In this document: positions 47,801 to 56,008 of the stretch, one piece after another | Position numbering within the stretch: the first letter of the stretch is position 1 | Layout of the letters: the number at the start of each line of letters is the position of its first letter | Made by a program: the position numbers and the translations under genes | NCBI RefSeq assembly: GCF_039871875.1 | Contig: NZ_JBDPMD010000025.1 | Span: forward strand, 1 to 64,000 | Reading direction: 5' to 3' | DNA from: Sphaerisporangium sp039871875 | Lineage (GTDB): Bacteria > Actinomycetota > Actinomycetes > Streptosporangiales > Streptosporangiaceae | Length of the DNA stretch: 64,000 bases | Notes under the pieces: generated by a model | What the model saw: the letters and a program-made list of their open reading frames with translations, nothing else | Told to the model about the DNA's origin: nothing | The model's database searches: none

Positions 47801-49504
47801 CTAACAGGGCCGGTTGTACGTGACGTTCACCCTGATCGTTCCGGAGTTCTTGGTGCCCTGGTTGTCGCCTGACCAGGAGATGGACACGAGAGCGGTCTTC
47901 TGACCACATTCACTGCCCGAGCGCGGCGAGACGACGATGGCGGCGGAGCCGCCGTTGGAGATGGATCCGGAACCAGGTGAGACGACAAGATCGGTTCCCA
48001 CGGCCGTCCACTGGATGGCGCCGGGCTGCGACCGCACGGTGACGGTGCCCTCCCTGGCGGTCCCGAGGTCCACCGAGGTGGACGACGCGGCCAGCGACGG
48101 CGGGGGCGGAGGAGGCGGCGGGGGCGGGGGCGAGCTCGTGCGCGGCTGCGACTGCGGCTGCGAGCTCTGCTTGGGCGACGAGGAACTCTTGGGGGACGAC
48201 GTCGGCTTGGACGTGGTGCGCGGCGGGGGCGGCGGGTCGTTCGGGCCGTCGTCGTTCGTCGGAGGGCTGGTCGAGCGCTTGCTCGTCGGCTTGGCCGAGG
48301 CGCTGGTCGGCGGGGGCACCAGCGGCACCGAGCCGGACGGCAGGCCCACGCCGGGCCGGTTGGCCACCGGCAGGCTCGCGCCGGGCGAGGCCATCGGGCC
48401 GCCGGTGCCGCCAGGAGGCGGCGGGGGCGGGGAGTCCACCAGGGGCGGCAGCGACTCGCCGGGGGTCACGAACACCGAGCCGCCGCCGGCCGCCGAGACG
48501 TCCACGGGCTGCTTGGCCTGCGGCGTGAACAGCAGCGACCAGATGGTGCCCGCGACGGCGACCGACACGACGGTGACCAGGGAGACGCGGCCCCACCGGA
48601 TGCGGCTCTCGGGGTCGTCGGCCTCGGGGTCGGGCTCCCAGAACTCAGGGATCTTGTGCCCCTCGGACCGCTCAGGGGCGAAGCCCTCGTCCACCGACAG
48701 GGGCGCCTGGGCGGCGGGCGGGTCCTCCAGCGCGTCCGGCTGCACGGGGAACCCGTCGGGGTGCCAGCTCTCGGTGCGGTTGTCGGCCGCGGTGATCGAC
48801 TCGCCCGCGCCGCTGAACAGCCGCTCGGCGGGCGCGGGCCCGGCCAGGATGGGCAGGCGGGTCATGAGCGCCGTGATGCCGACCCCGGACTTGATGCTCT
48901 GGCAGTCCTTGCAGGAGCGTACGTGCCTGCTGATGTGCGCCCGCAGCAGCCGGGTGGGCGACTCGGCCCACGACTTCACGAGCCCCGGCAGCACCGAGCA
49001 GCGCGGGTCGTGGCCGCGGGCGTCCATGACGGCGGCGAGCCACTGCTCGGCGTGCTTCTTGCCGGCCGCGGCGACGCTCTCGACGGCGTCCACCGAGATG
49101 TCGAGCACTCTGGCGACCTCGTCGGACTTGAGCCCGTGACGCAGCGTCAGATCGAGGATCTCGCGCTCGCGCGGCTCCAGACAGGCGAGCACCTCGATGC
49201 CGAGCTCGGGCGCGCCGCCCCGCCCCTGGCGGGCGTAGGAGCCGGTGTGCGCGACACCGGCCAGCCTGGCCTGGCATTCCGCGCGGGCGAGGGAGTAGAG
49301 CCAGGCGCGTAAGCGGGTGGCGTCATAGAGCCGGTCGGTGTGCGCGACCGCCCCGTACAGCGCTCCAATCGTCGCGGAGAGGGCGTCCTCACCGGCGATC
49401 AGGGACTGGCAGTAGTCGTAGAGATGGTCGCCGTACTCACGGCACAAGCGTTCCAGCGCGGCGGGGTCATCCCTCCTCAGCACGGGACTCAGCTCTCCTG
49501 ACAT
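47801..49504 (-). CDS. Membrane-tethered ECF sigma/anti-sigma fusion with extracytoplasmic domain
   Basis: From ATG 49504 the protein has 567 residues. Residues about 12-80 resemble a divergent ECF region 2 (REYGDHLYDYCQSLIAGEDA, LRAWLYSLARAECQARL). Residues 108-160 resemble region 4 (CLEPREREILDLTLRHGLKS, DEVARVLDISVDAVESV). Cys169 with His194-x3-Cys198-x2-Cys201 matches the zinc anti-sigma motif. One transmembrane helix (about 307-326) leads to a Pro/Ser/Thr linker with long polyproline runs and a C-terminal beta-rich domain (about 470-567) with two cysteines. ATG 49504 has no clear ribosome-binding site; GTG 49483, after AGGAGA, is a good alternative and leaves the domains intact. The stop precedes the exported-protein gene by 32 bases. 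Confidence 0.85.
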   Translation of the reverse strand: MSGELSPVLRRDDPAALERLCREYGDHLYDYCQSLIAGEDALSATIGALYGAVAHTDRLYDATRLRAWLYSLARAECQARLAGVAHTGSYARQGRGGAPELGIEVLACLEPREREILDLTLRHGLKSDEVARVLDISVDAVESVAAAGKKHAEQWLAAVMDARGHDPRCSVLPGLVKSWAESPTRLLRAHISRHVRSCKDCQSIKSGVGITALMTRLPILAGPAPAERLFSGAGESITAADNRTESWHPDGFPVQPDALEDPPAAQAPLSVDEGFAPERSEGHKIPEFWEPDPEADDPESRIRWGRVSLVTVVSVAVAGTIWSLLFTPQAKQPVDVSAAGGGSVFVTPGESLPPLVDSPPPPPPGGTGGPMASPGASLPVANRPGVGLPSGSVPLVPPPTSASAKPTSKRSTSPPTNDDGPNDPPPPPRTTSKPTSSPKSSSSPKQSSQPQSQPRTSSPPPPPPPPPPPSLAASSTSVDLGTAREGTVTVRSQPGAIQWTAVGTDLVVSPGSGSISNGGSAAIVVSPRSGSECGQKTALVSISWSGDNQGTKNSGTIRVNVTYNRPC

Positions 49505-49581
49505 AGTTGCAAATGATAAATCGGGCGCAGGCAAAGCAGTCAGAAATATACGGGAGGAAGCGCTGTTGTCTCATATCACTT

Positions 49582-49595
49582 TTGTTACATAACAA
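49582..49595. promoter_or_regulatory. Palindrome TTGTTA-CA-TAACAA in divergent promoter region
   Basis: A perfect 6+6 palindrome in a strikingly AT-rich stretch (about 49505-49635) of an otherwise GC-rich region, between the tethered sigma-like gene (-) and the proline-rich membrane protein gene (+). TATACT at 49601-49606 (+) and TATAGA on the minus strand are -10-like, but no well-spaced -35 is evident. It could be an operator. Confidence 0.45.
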
Positions 49596-49720
49596 CCTTC
49601 TATACTCTGTTGACTGCCTAGTGGTCTTAACCCCCACATGAATGCACATCAAGCCACAAGTCGCCGTGGTGTGCAGGCAGCAGTTCCGTCACTCGATCCG
49701 CCCACCGGAGACAGAGCATC

Positions 49721-50353
49721 GTGCGAGACGACAGCGACGAGCCTTCTTCACCGCGACGCCGGCCGCCGTACGCCGGGAATTTCCCCGGCCCTGGCCCTCG
49801 GGAGGACCGATGGCGCACGTGGGAGACCACGCCTGACATGGATGACGACGAGGAGGAGACGCCCTGGCAACGGCTCGGCAACAGCCGGAGCGGGCCCATC
49901 GTGATCGGCCTGACGCTGTTGCTGGCGGCCGGCACCGGCATCTGGTTCGCCTGGCCGGAGTCCGAGGCGCCGCCCCCGCCCGCGGCGGTGCAGTCCCCGC
50001 CGCCGCCGTCCTCGCCGGCCCCCAAGCAGCCGGCCTTCGGCGTGGACTCGCCACCGCCGCCACCCGAGGCACGGCCGTCGCCGACCCGCACCCGCCGCGC
50101 GGGCCAGGACCCGAACCGCCCGAGGACGGTCACCCCGCCACCGCCGCCGGCGGCCAGCTCGGCCCCGCCGCGGTCCGGCCCGCCCACCAGGACGCCCAAG
50201 CCACGCAGGTCGCCGGACGGCCAGAGCGGGCCGACCGAGCCTCCGCCGCCGCCCTCGTCGTCCAAGCCGACCTCACGGCCGACCACCGCCCCGCCGGACG
50301 ACGAGAGCCCGCCGACCGGTCCGTCCCTCCCGCCGCCACCGCCGGGGAGCTGA
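49721..50353 (+). CDS. Proline-rich single-pass membrane protein
   Basis: GTG 49721 (with GGAG upstream) gives 210 residues. An acidic, hydrophilic cytoplasmic part (about 1-57, DMDDDEEETPWQRLGN) precedes one transmembrane helix (PIVIGLTLLLAAGTGIWFAW). About 130 extracytoplasmic residues follow, dominated by Pro, Ser, Arg and Thr with several PPPPP runs. It has no recognisable domain. Its layout echoes the linker region of the divergently encoded sigma-like membrane protein, suggesting a shared envelope role; function unknown. Confidence 0.75.
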   Translation: MRDDSDEPSSPRRRPPYAGNFPGPGPREDRWRTWETTPDMDDDEEETPWQRLGNSRSGPIVIGLTLLLAAGTGIWFAWPESEAPPPPAAVQSPPPPSSPAPKQPAFGVDSPPPPPEARPSPTRTRRAGQDPNRPRTVTPPPPPAASSAPPRSGPPTRTPKPRRSPDGQSGPTEPPPPPSSSKPTSRPTTAPPDDESPPTGPSLPPPPPGS

Positions 50354-50360
50354 GTCCGCA

Positions 50361-50392
50361 CACCCGCCGAGCCTGAGCCGGAACGGCGGGTG
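50361..50392. terminator. Bidirectional hairpin between convergent genes
   Basis: A perfect 9-bp stem CACCCGCCG/CGGCGGGTG with a 14-nt loop, 8 bases after the proline-rich protein stop; AATTCTC follows on the plus strand. It also faces the anti-sigma-like gene. Confidence 0.65.
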
Positions 50393-50462
50393 AATTCTCG
50401 CGGTATCGCAATCCGGTATGGATTGTTTACGGGCACCCCTAAATGGGAACTCGCCGCGGCCC

Positions 50463-51239
50463 TTAACGGAGGGAGACGGCTATTTCCAGCGCCCTTGTCA
50501 CGTCCGGCACACCTTCCAGGCGATAGCCGGCCAGGTCGAGCTGCCAGATGAGGGTCGGACCGGCCACCCGGGCCAGGTCCTTGGCGCCGACGCCGTCACG
50601 CGGGAGGTAGGTGATGCCGTGCGGGGCCTGCACCCACCACCCCTGCGACTCCCCCACGGTCACCTGCTGGGGGAAGGGCGGGCCGAGCTCCTTGCGCCAC
50701 AACACGTCCATCACGCCGGCGAAGGCGTCCAGCCGGACCCCCGGCCAGAACATCGACACCAGGCGGCCGTCCTCGGCCACCCGCACGTCCTTGGGGGCGC
50801 CGAGCTCGGCCGGCACCCGGAACGGGAACGGGGCCATGTCCCTGGCCTCGTCCAGCGTCACCCGGGTCTCGCCCGGCAGCGCCCGCGGCACGCCGGACGG
50901 CAGCGGCCCGGGATCGCCGATCTGGAGCTCGATGCCGGCGAACCGCAGCACCCGCTCCACCGCCGCCTGGCCCTGCGGGGTGAGGCCGAGCAGCACGGCC
51001 AGCACCACCGCGACCCCCGTCGCGATCCACCGTTTGCGCGGACGCCACCGGCGCCGGTCCGGCCCGTGCGCCCCGCCGGTCCTCTCGGACGGGGCGCGCG
51101 GTCCGTCAGCTTCGGTCCCGGAGGCGGACTCCAGGCGTGCGCGTACGGCCCGCGCGACGTCGGCCGGCGGAGGTGTGGGGGGGCCGACGTGTTCGCCGAG
51201 CGCACGCAGGGACATCTCCAGGTCGTCATGCGAGCCCAT
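50463..51239 (-). CDS. Membrane anti-sigma-like protein (partner of the ECF sigma)
   Basis: The 258-residue protein has a short cytoplasmic region (about 1-68) without the zinc motif H-x3-C-x2-C, one transmembrane helix (RWIATGVAVVLAVLLGL) and an extracytoplasmic domain of about 170 residues (FPFRVPAELGAPKDVRVAED, QQVTVGESQGWWVQAPHGIT). It overlaps the sigma-factor gene by 14 bases. Gene coupling and topology support an anti-sigma or sensor role; the cytoplasmic region does not resemble a known anti-sigma domain by eye. Confidence 0.7.
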   Translation of the reverse strand: MGSHDDLEMSLRALGEHVGPPTPPPADVARAVRARLESASGTEADGPRAPSERTGGAHGPDRRRWRPRKRWIATGVAVVLAVLLGLTPQGQAAVERVLRFAGIELQIGDPGPLPSGVPRALPGETRVTLDEARDMAPFPFRVPAELGAPKDVRVAEDGRLVSMFWPGVRLDAFAGVMDVLWRKELGPPFPQQVTVGESQGWWVQAPHGITYLPRDGVGAKDLARVAGPTLIWQLDLAGYRLEGVPDVTRALEIAVSLR

Positions 51240-51795
51240 CGCCCACCTCCTCCCGCAGCCGGGCCAGCCCGCGGAAGGTGCGGGACTTGACCGAGCCGAG
51301 CGGCCAGCCGAGGATCTCGGCGGTCTCCGCCTCGGTCAGCTGTAGGAAGTACCGGCAGACCACCGCTTGGCGTTCCCGTTCCGGCAGAGCGCGAACCAGG
51401 CCGAGCAGCCGGGTGCGGCGGTCGGTGGCGATGGCGACGCCCTCCGGGTCGTCGGGGAACCGCTCGGGCTCGGCCCCGGCCCGCAGCGCGAGCTCGGTGC
51501 GGCGGCCCCGGGCGCGGGTCGCCGTGTGGGTCTCGTTGGCCACGATGCGCAACAGCCACGGCTTGAAGGCGGCGTCCCTGCGGAACCCGGACAGGTGCCG
51601 GAACGCCTTGACGAAGGCCTCCTGGACGACGTCCTCGGCCTCCTCGCCCGCACCGAGCAGGGCCGCCGTGCGATGGGCGATCGCGCTGTACCGCGCGACC
51701 AGCACCTCGTACGCGTCCAGATCGCCGGCCAGCGACCTCGTTATGGCCTCGTCGTCGTCCGTCGGGGCTCCTTCAGGGGGGTGTGTGCGCGTCAA
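51226..51795 (-). CDS. ECF-family RNA polymerase sigma factor
   Basis: The 189-residue protein has sigma region 2 (YEVLVARYSAIAHRTAALLG, EDVVQEAFVKAFRHL, FKPWLLRIVANETHTATRAR) and region 4 (LPERERQAVVCRYFLQLTEA, ETAEILGWPLGSVKSRTFRG, LARLREEV). TTG 51795 is the only reasonable start in frame but has no good ribosome-binding site, so the true start is uncertain. It overlaps the membrane protein gene downstream, giving a sigma/anti-sigma pair, and diverges from the methyltransferase gene. Confidence 0.9.
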   Translation of the reverse strand: MTRTHPPEGAPTDDDEAITRSLAGDLDAYEVLVARYSAIAHRTAALLGAGEEAEDVVQEAFVKAFRHLSGFRRDAAFKPWLLRIVANETHTATRARGRRTELALRAGAEPERFPDDPEGVAIATDRRTRLLGLVRALPERERQAVVCRYFLQLTEAETAEILGWPLGSVKSRTFRGLARLREEVGDGLA

Positions 51796-51980
51796 AAGGT
51801 AGTTACTGCCACGCCATTCCGCAAAGGGGTGCCCGCGCCGGGGAGAGCAGGCGTTTACCGCCTGGTTGTCCGGGAAGCGGAGCGTGACGTGGAACAGGGC
51901 GGCTAGACTCGGGGCCCATCCGTGACCGTGGCTCCCGCTCGGGGCCGCGGTTTTTGAGTGAGCGAAACTGGGCGGAACGC

Positions 51981-52712
51981 ATGTCTGGGTATGACCGCGT
52001 GGTGCAACCTGCGGCCGGGGACGAAGCCCTGGAGAACCACCTCGGGGGTGACGAGGCCCGCAATTACCGGCAGTACGAATTCGACATGGTCGCCCCCCAC
52101 GTCGGCAGGTCCATGCTGGAGATCGGTTCCGGCCTCGGCCACTTCGCCGAGCAGTTCCTGCCCCGCCTGGACCGGCTCGTGGTCAGCGACTTCGACCCCT
52201 ACTGCGTCGAGCAGCTCAGCAAGCGCTTCGACGGGCGCGAGGACATCGGCGTGCTGCAGTTCGGGCTGCCCGCCGAGATCCCGCTGGCCGAGCCGGTCGA
52301 CACCGTCGTGATGATGAACGTCCTCGAGCACATCGAGGAGGACGTCGAGGCGCTGCGCTCGCTCGCCAAGGTCACCGTGCCCGGGGGGCGCATCGTCATC
52401 TGGGTGCCCGGCTACATGCAGCTCTACGGCGACTTCGACCGCAAGGTGGGCCACGTCACCCGCTACACCCCCGCCACGCTCGGCCGCACGGTCGCCTCGG
52501 CCGGGCTGAAGGCCGAGGTCCTCAAGCCGATCAACTTCCTCGGCGGCATCGCGTGGTGGCTGGCCGTGCGGCGCGGCGGGGTGGGCTACCCCGACCCCCG
52601 GCTGGTGAAGATCTACGACCGCACCGTCGTGCCCGCCACCCGCCTGATCGAACGGTTCATCCGCCCGCCGTTCGGCCAGACGGTGTTCTGCGTCGCCCGC
52701 GTCCCCGGCTGA
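51981..52712 (+). CDS. Class I SAM-dependent methyltransferase
   Basis: The 243-residue protein has SAM-binding motif I MLEIGSGLGHFAEQFLP, acidic loop VVSDFDPYCVEQLSK and motif IV-like VVMMNVLEHIEEDVEALRSL, with KVTVPGGRIVIWVPGYMQLY following, as in small-molecule or sugar methyltransferases. The C-terminal third has a hydrophobic GGIAWWLAVRRGG. ATG 51981 has GGCGGAAC upstream; TTG 51954 would add nine residues. The substrate cannot be told; no biosynthetic neighbours give a clue. Confidence 0.88.
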   Translation: MSGYDRVVQPAAGDEALENHLGGDEARNYRQYEFDMVAPHVGRSMLEIGSGLGHFAEQFLPRLDRLVVSDFDPYCVEQLSKRFDGREDIGVLQFGLPAEIPLAEPVDTVVMMNVLEHIEEDVEALRSLAKVTVPGGRIVIWVPGYMQLYGDFDRKVGHVTRYTPATLGRTVASAGLKAEVLKPINFLGGIAWWLAVRRGGVGYPDPRLVKIYDRTVVPATRLIERFIRPPFGQTVFCVARVPG

Positions 52713-52772
52713 GACGTTCCCCCGGACACCTCCCGGCCTGTCCCCCCGCCCGGCCGCGGCGGGCGGCTGGGA

Positions 52773-52790
52773 AAGTCCGCCGCCGGACTT
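52773..52790 (+). terminator. Small hairpin after the methyltransferase gene
   Basis: AAGTCCG-CCGC-CGGACTT, a perfect 7-bp stem 60 bases after the stop, without a U-tract. It is a possible terminator. Confidence 0.35.
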
Positions 52791-52920
52791 CCGGTGGACG
52801 TCTCCGCGCCGGATCCACCGCCTCCGGACGCGAAATCCGTTGAAAGATTCATCGCCCGGCTCGCTGTTCCCCGGGTTGTCCCAGGCTTTCCCCGGCCTTC
52901 TCCCAGCCGGTGGCGGTGGC

Positions 52921-53457
52921 ATGGGCCACATGAGAAATCTGTCCAAGGCACTGACGGCCGGTGCTTTCGCCGGCACTCTCACCGTGGGCCTGCTCGGCGG
53001 CGCCGCGCTGGCGAACCGGGACGGCGGCGCCGGGGTGCCGTACGAGCTCACGGCCGCCGATCCGGTCGCCGCCGAGGCGGCCTCCCTGGCGGGTTCCTCC
53101 CCCGCCTTCCTCACCGCCGGGGACCGCGACCCGGCCGACCGGCCCCGGCTGCGCCTCGGGGCGCGCAGGGCGCTCATCGGGGTGCACGGCGAGACGACCG
53201 TGCGGGCGCGCGGCGGCGGCTTCGACACCTTCGCCTGGCAGCGCGGCGCGGTGACGTCGGCGTCCGGCACCGCCCTCACCGTGAGGAGCGCTGACGGCGT
53301 GAGCTGGACCTGGACGGTCACCGGCGACAGTAAAGTCCGTAAGAATGGCGACAAGTCCACTCCGTCGGCGCTGAAGGCGGGCGACGACGTCTTCGTCCTC
53401 GGCCGCCCGTCCGGTGACACCCGGACCGCGCTCGGAGTGGTGGTGCCCAAGCGCTAG
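52921..53457 (+). CDS. Exported DUF5666-like protein
   Basis: ATG 52921 gives 178 residues; ATG 52930 is an alternative. Residues 1-33 form a signal peptide (MRNLSKALTAGAFAGTLTVG, ending AALA). The C-terminal 70 residues follow the DUF5666 pattern: SASGTALTVRSADGVSWTWT, GDSKVRKNGDKSTPSALKAG, DDVFVLGRPSGDTRTALGVV. The stop is 17 bases before the response-regulator start. It may be an accessory envelope protein of the two-component system; this is inference from position. Confidence 0.8.
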   Translation: MGHMRNLSKALTAGAFAGTLTVGLLGGAALANRDGGAGVPYELTAADPVAAEAASLAGSSPAFLTAGDRDPADRPRLRLGARRALIGVHGETTVRARGGGFDTFAWQRGAVTSASGTALTVRSADGVSWTWTVTGDSKVRKNGDKSTPSALKAGDDVFVLGRPSGDTRTALGVVVPKR

Positions 53458-53474
53458 GAGTGAGCGGCGGACCC

Positions 53475-54185
53475 ATGAGCGAGCAGACGAACCGACCCCG
53501 GGTCCTCGTCGTGGACGACGAGCGCAACATCCGCGACCTCGTGGGCATGGCGCTGCGCTTCCACGGGTTCGAGGTGATCAGCGCGGCCCGGGGGTACGAG
53601 GCGCTGGAACTGGCCGGCTCGTCGTCGCCCGACCTGCTGGTGCTGGACGTCATGCTGCCCGACCTGGACGGGTTCGAGCTGTGCCGGCGCCTGCGGGCCC
53701 GGGGCGACGACGTGCCGGTCATCTTCCTCACCGCGCGCGACACCGTCGCCGACACCGTGCACGGCCTCACGCTCGGCGGTGACGACTACGTCACCAAACC
53801 CTTCTCGGTGGAGGCACTGGTCGCCCGTGCCCGCGCGGTGCTGCGGCGCGGCGTGCGGGGCGGCTCCGGGGCCGAGGCGCCCGCCGAGCGGGCCGTGTTG
53901 TCGGTGGGCGGGCTGGAGCTGGACGAGGCCCGCTGGGAGGTCCGCCGCGACGGCACGCCGGTGGACCTCTCGCCCACCGAGTTCCGCCTCCTGGCCTTCC
54001 TGATGCGCCACCCCGGGCAGGTGCTCACCAAGGCGCAGCTCCTGGAGCACGTCTGGGGGTTCGGCACGCAGTCCCAGGTCGTCGAGACGTACATCTCGTA
54101 CCTTCGCCGCAAACTCGACCCGCTCGGGCCACCGCTGATCCACACCCAGCGCGGCGTCGGCTACGCCCTGCGTCCCTCGTCATGA
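53475..54185 (+). CDS. OmpR/PhoB-family response regulator
   Basis: From ATG 53475 the protein has 236 residues. The receiver domain has RVLVVDDERNIRDLVGMALR, phospho-acceptor Asp58 in LLVLDVMLPDLDGFEL, FLTARD and the conserved Lys in DDYVTKPFS. The winged-helix DNA-binding domain has VDLSPTEFRLLAFLMRHPGQ, LLEHVWGFGTQSQVVETYIS and YLRRKLDPLGPPLIHTQRGV. GTG 53460 would add five residues. Its end overlaps the kinase gene by four bases (ATGA). Confidence 0.95.
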   Translation: MSEQTNRPRVLVVDDERNIRDLVGMALRFHGFEVISAARGYEALELAGSSSPDLLVLDVMLPDLDGFELCRRLRARGDDVPVIFLTARDTVADTVHGLTLGGDDYVTKPFSVEALVARARAVLRRGVRGGSGAEAPAERAVLSVGGLELDEARWEVRRDGTPVDLSPTEFRLLAFLMRHPGQVLTKAQLLEHVWGFGTQSQVVETYISYLRRKLDPLGPPLIHTQRGVGYALRPSS

Positions 54186-55525
54186 CCCTCAGCGGGCGGT
54201 TGCTCACGGGCCTGCTGTCCGTGACCGCGGCCGGGCTGGCGGTGTTGTCCGTGGTGAGCGTGCTGGTGCTGCGGGGACACATGCTGGACCGCACCGACGC
54301 GTCGCTGACCGCGGCGGCGCACGGGTCCGCGACGCGGCTGGTACGGGCGTCCGGCATCGCGCTGGTGAACGCCAGCCCGTCGTACGCGGTGGCCCTGCTC
54401 AACCTCACCACCGGCCGGGGGCGCCTGCTGGCCGGAGACGACACCGAAGCCGGGCACATGCCCGAGATGCTGGAACGGCTCGGCGGACGCGTCCTGGAGC
54501 CGCTCGCGGACAGCGGGCGGCCGTTCGCCCTCAGCGGGCGGCTGCGCGCGGCAGCGGCGCGCATGGACGTCGGGGACCGCATCGTCGTGGTGGCGGTGCC
54601 GCTGGACGAGGTGCGGGACGCGGTGAAGCGGCTCATCCTCGCCGAACTGGTCACCGGGGTCGTGCTGATCGTGCTGCTGCTCCTGCTCGGCCGGTTCCTC
54701 ATCGCCAAGGGCCTCGCGCCGCTGCACCGGATGGCGAGCACGGCGCAGCGGGTGGCCGAAGGGGGCGACCTGTCCGAACGCATGCCCGAGGGCCGCTCCG
54801 AGGCGGGGCGGCTCGGGGCGGCCATCAACGTCATGCTGACCCGCATCCAGTACGCCTTCGCCGCGCGCTGGGCCTCGGAGGAACGGGTGCGCCGCTTCGC
54901 CGCCGACGCCTCCCACGAGCTGCGCAACCCTCTCACCACGATCCACGGGTACGCCGAGCTGTACCGCCAGGGTGCCATCCCGCCCGAGGAGACCCCGCAG
55001 GTCATGCGGCGCATCGAGGACGAAGCCGCCCGCATGACCCGCCTGGTCTCCGAACTCCTGGAACTGGCCCGCCTCGACAAGGGCGCCCCCCTCGCCATGG
55101 CCCCCGTCGACCTCACCACCCTGGCCGCCGAGGTCGTCGACGACTTCACCGCCCTCAACCCCGCCCACCCCGTGACCCTCGACGCCCCCGCCGAACTCAT
55201 CGCCGTCGTGGACGAGGCCCGCATCCGCCAGGTCCTCGTCAACCTCCTGGCCAACGTCCGCGCCCACACCCCACCCGGCACCACCACCACCGTCCGCGTG
55301 ACTCCCCCCGCCACCCTGGAAGTCACCGACACCGGCCCAGGCATGCCCCCCGAAATAGCCGCCCTGGCGTTCGACCGCTTCCACCACCACGCCGAAAGCG
55401 ACGGCACCGGCCTAGGCCTCTCCATAGTCCAAGCCATAGCCATAGCCCACGGCGGCCAAGCCACCCTCCGCTCCCTCCCAACCCAGGGCACCACAATCCA
55501 AGTAACCCTCCCCACCCACCTCTGA
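54182..55525 (+). CDS. Sensor histidine kinase
   Basis: The 447-residue protein has two transmembrane helices (about 10-30 and 154-175) flanking an extracytoplasmic sensor domain of about 120 residues. A HAMP domain (LAPLHRMASTAQRVAEGGDL) is followed by the HisKA box with His245 (FAADASHELRNPLTTIHGYA) and an ATPase domain (RQVLVNLLANVRAHTP, VTDTGPGMPPEIAALAFDRF, GTGLGLSIVQAIAIAHGG). It overlaps the response regulator by ATGA. The signal is unknown. Confidence 0.95.
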   Translation: MTLSGRLLTGLLSVTAAGLAVLSVVSVLVLRGHMLDRTDASLTAAAHGSATRLVRASGIALVNASPSYAVALLNLTTGRGRLLAGDDTEAGHMPEMLERLGGRVLEPLADSGRPFALSGRLRAAAARMDVGDRIVVVAVPLDEVRDAVKRLILAELVTGVVLIVLLLLLGRFLIAKGLAPLHRMASTAQRVAEGGDLSERMPEGRSEAGRLGAAINVMLTRIQYAFAARWASEERVRRFAADASHELRNPLTTIHGYAELYRQGAIPPEETPQVMRRIEDEAARMTRLVSELLELARLDKGAPLAMAPVDLTTLAAEVVDDFTALNPAHPVTLDAPAELIAVVDEARIRQVLVNLLANVRAHTPPGTTTTVRVTPPATLEVTDTGPGMPPEIAALAFDRFHHHAESDGTGLGLSIVQAIAIAHGGQATLRSLPTQGTTIQVTLPTHL

Positions 55526-55650
55526 CCCCCACCAGAGGCACACGAGGCGACGGGGACCGCGGCACGAAACAGGGCGGCACGAAACAGGGGCCAGCAGACA
55601 GGGCAGTACGGCCAGGGGACGGGACAGGGTCGGCGGACAAGGTCGGGACC

Positions 55651-55770
55651 GGACCAGGTGGGACGGGACCAGGTGGGACGGGACCAGGTGGGACGGGACC
55701 AGGTGGGACGGGACCAGGTGGGACGGGACCAGGTGGGACGGGACCAGGTGGGACGGGACCAGGTGGGACG
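55651..55770. repeat. Eight perfect tandem copies of a 15-bp unit
   Basis: GGACCAGGTGGGACG occurs eight times head to tail with no mismatch. Perfect identity points to recent expansion and probable length variation between strains. The lack of spacers excludes a CRISPR array. Confidence 0.95.
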
Positions 55771-55871
55771 GAGGTGAGCGAGGCGGGCCAGGACGGGGAT
55801 GAGCGAAGCGGCGCGCCGCCTCAGCCACCCCGTCCCCCCTCTGCCCCGCCCCGTCCCGCCTCGCTTCTGCC

Positions 55872-55983
55872 CGCGGGGTGAGCCGGCGCGGGGTGAGCCG
55901 GCGCGGGGACGTGACGGGCCGGGGACGTGACGGGCCGGGGACGTGACGGGCCGGGGACGTGACGGGCCGGGGACGTGACGGGG
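55872..55983. repeat. Second tandem array: 15-bp x2 then 16-bp x4.9
   Basis: CGCGGGGTGAGCCGG is present twice (55872-55901), followed by GGGGACGTGACGGGCC from 55905, four full copies and a fifth of 15 bases. The 16-bp unit is not a multiple of three, which argues against a coding role. Confidence 0.9.
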
Positions 55984-56008
55984 CGCCATCCTGAGCATCA
56001 AGCTCTCC

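Noticed and set aside
55651..55983. CRISPR array
   Set aside because: Repeats are contiguous without unique spacers, far shorter than CRISPR repeats, and no cas genes are nearby.
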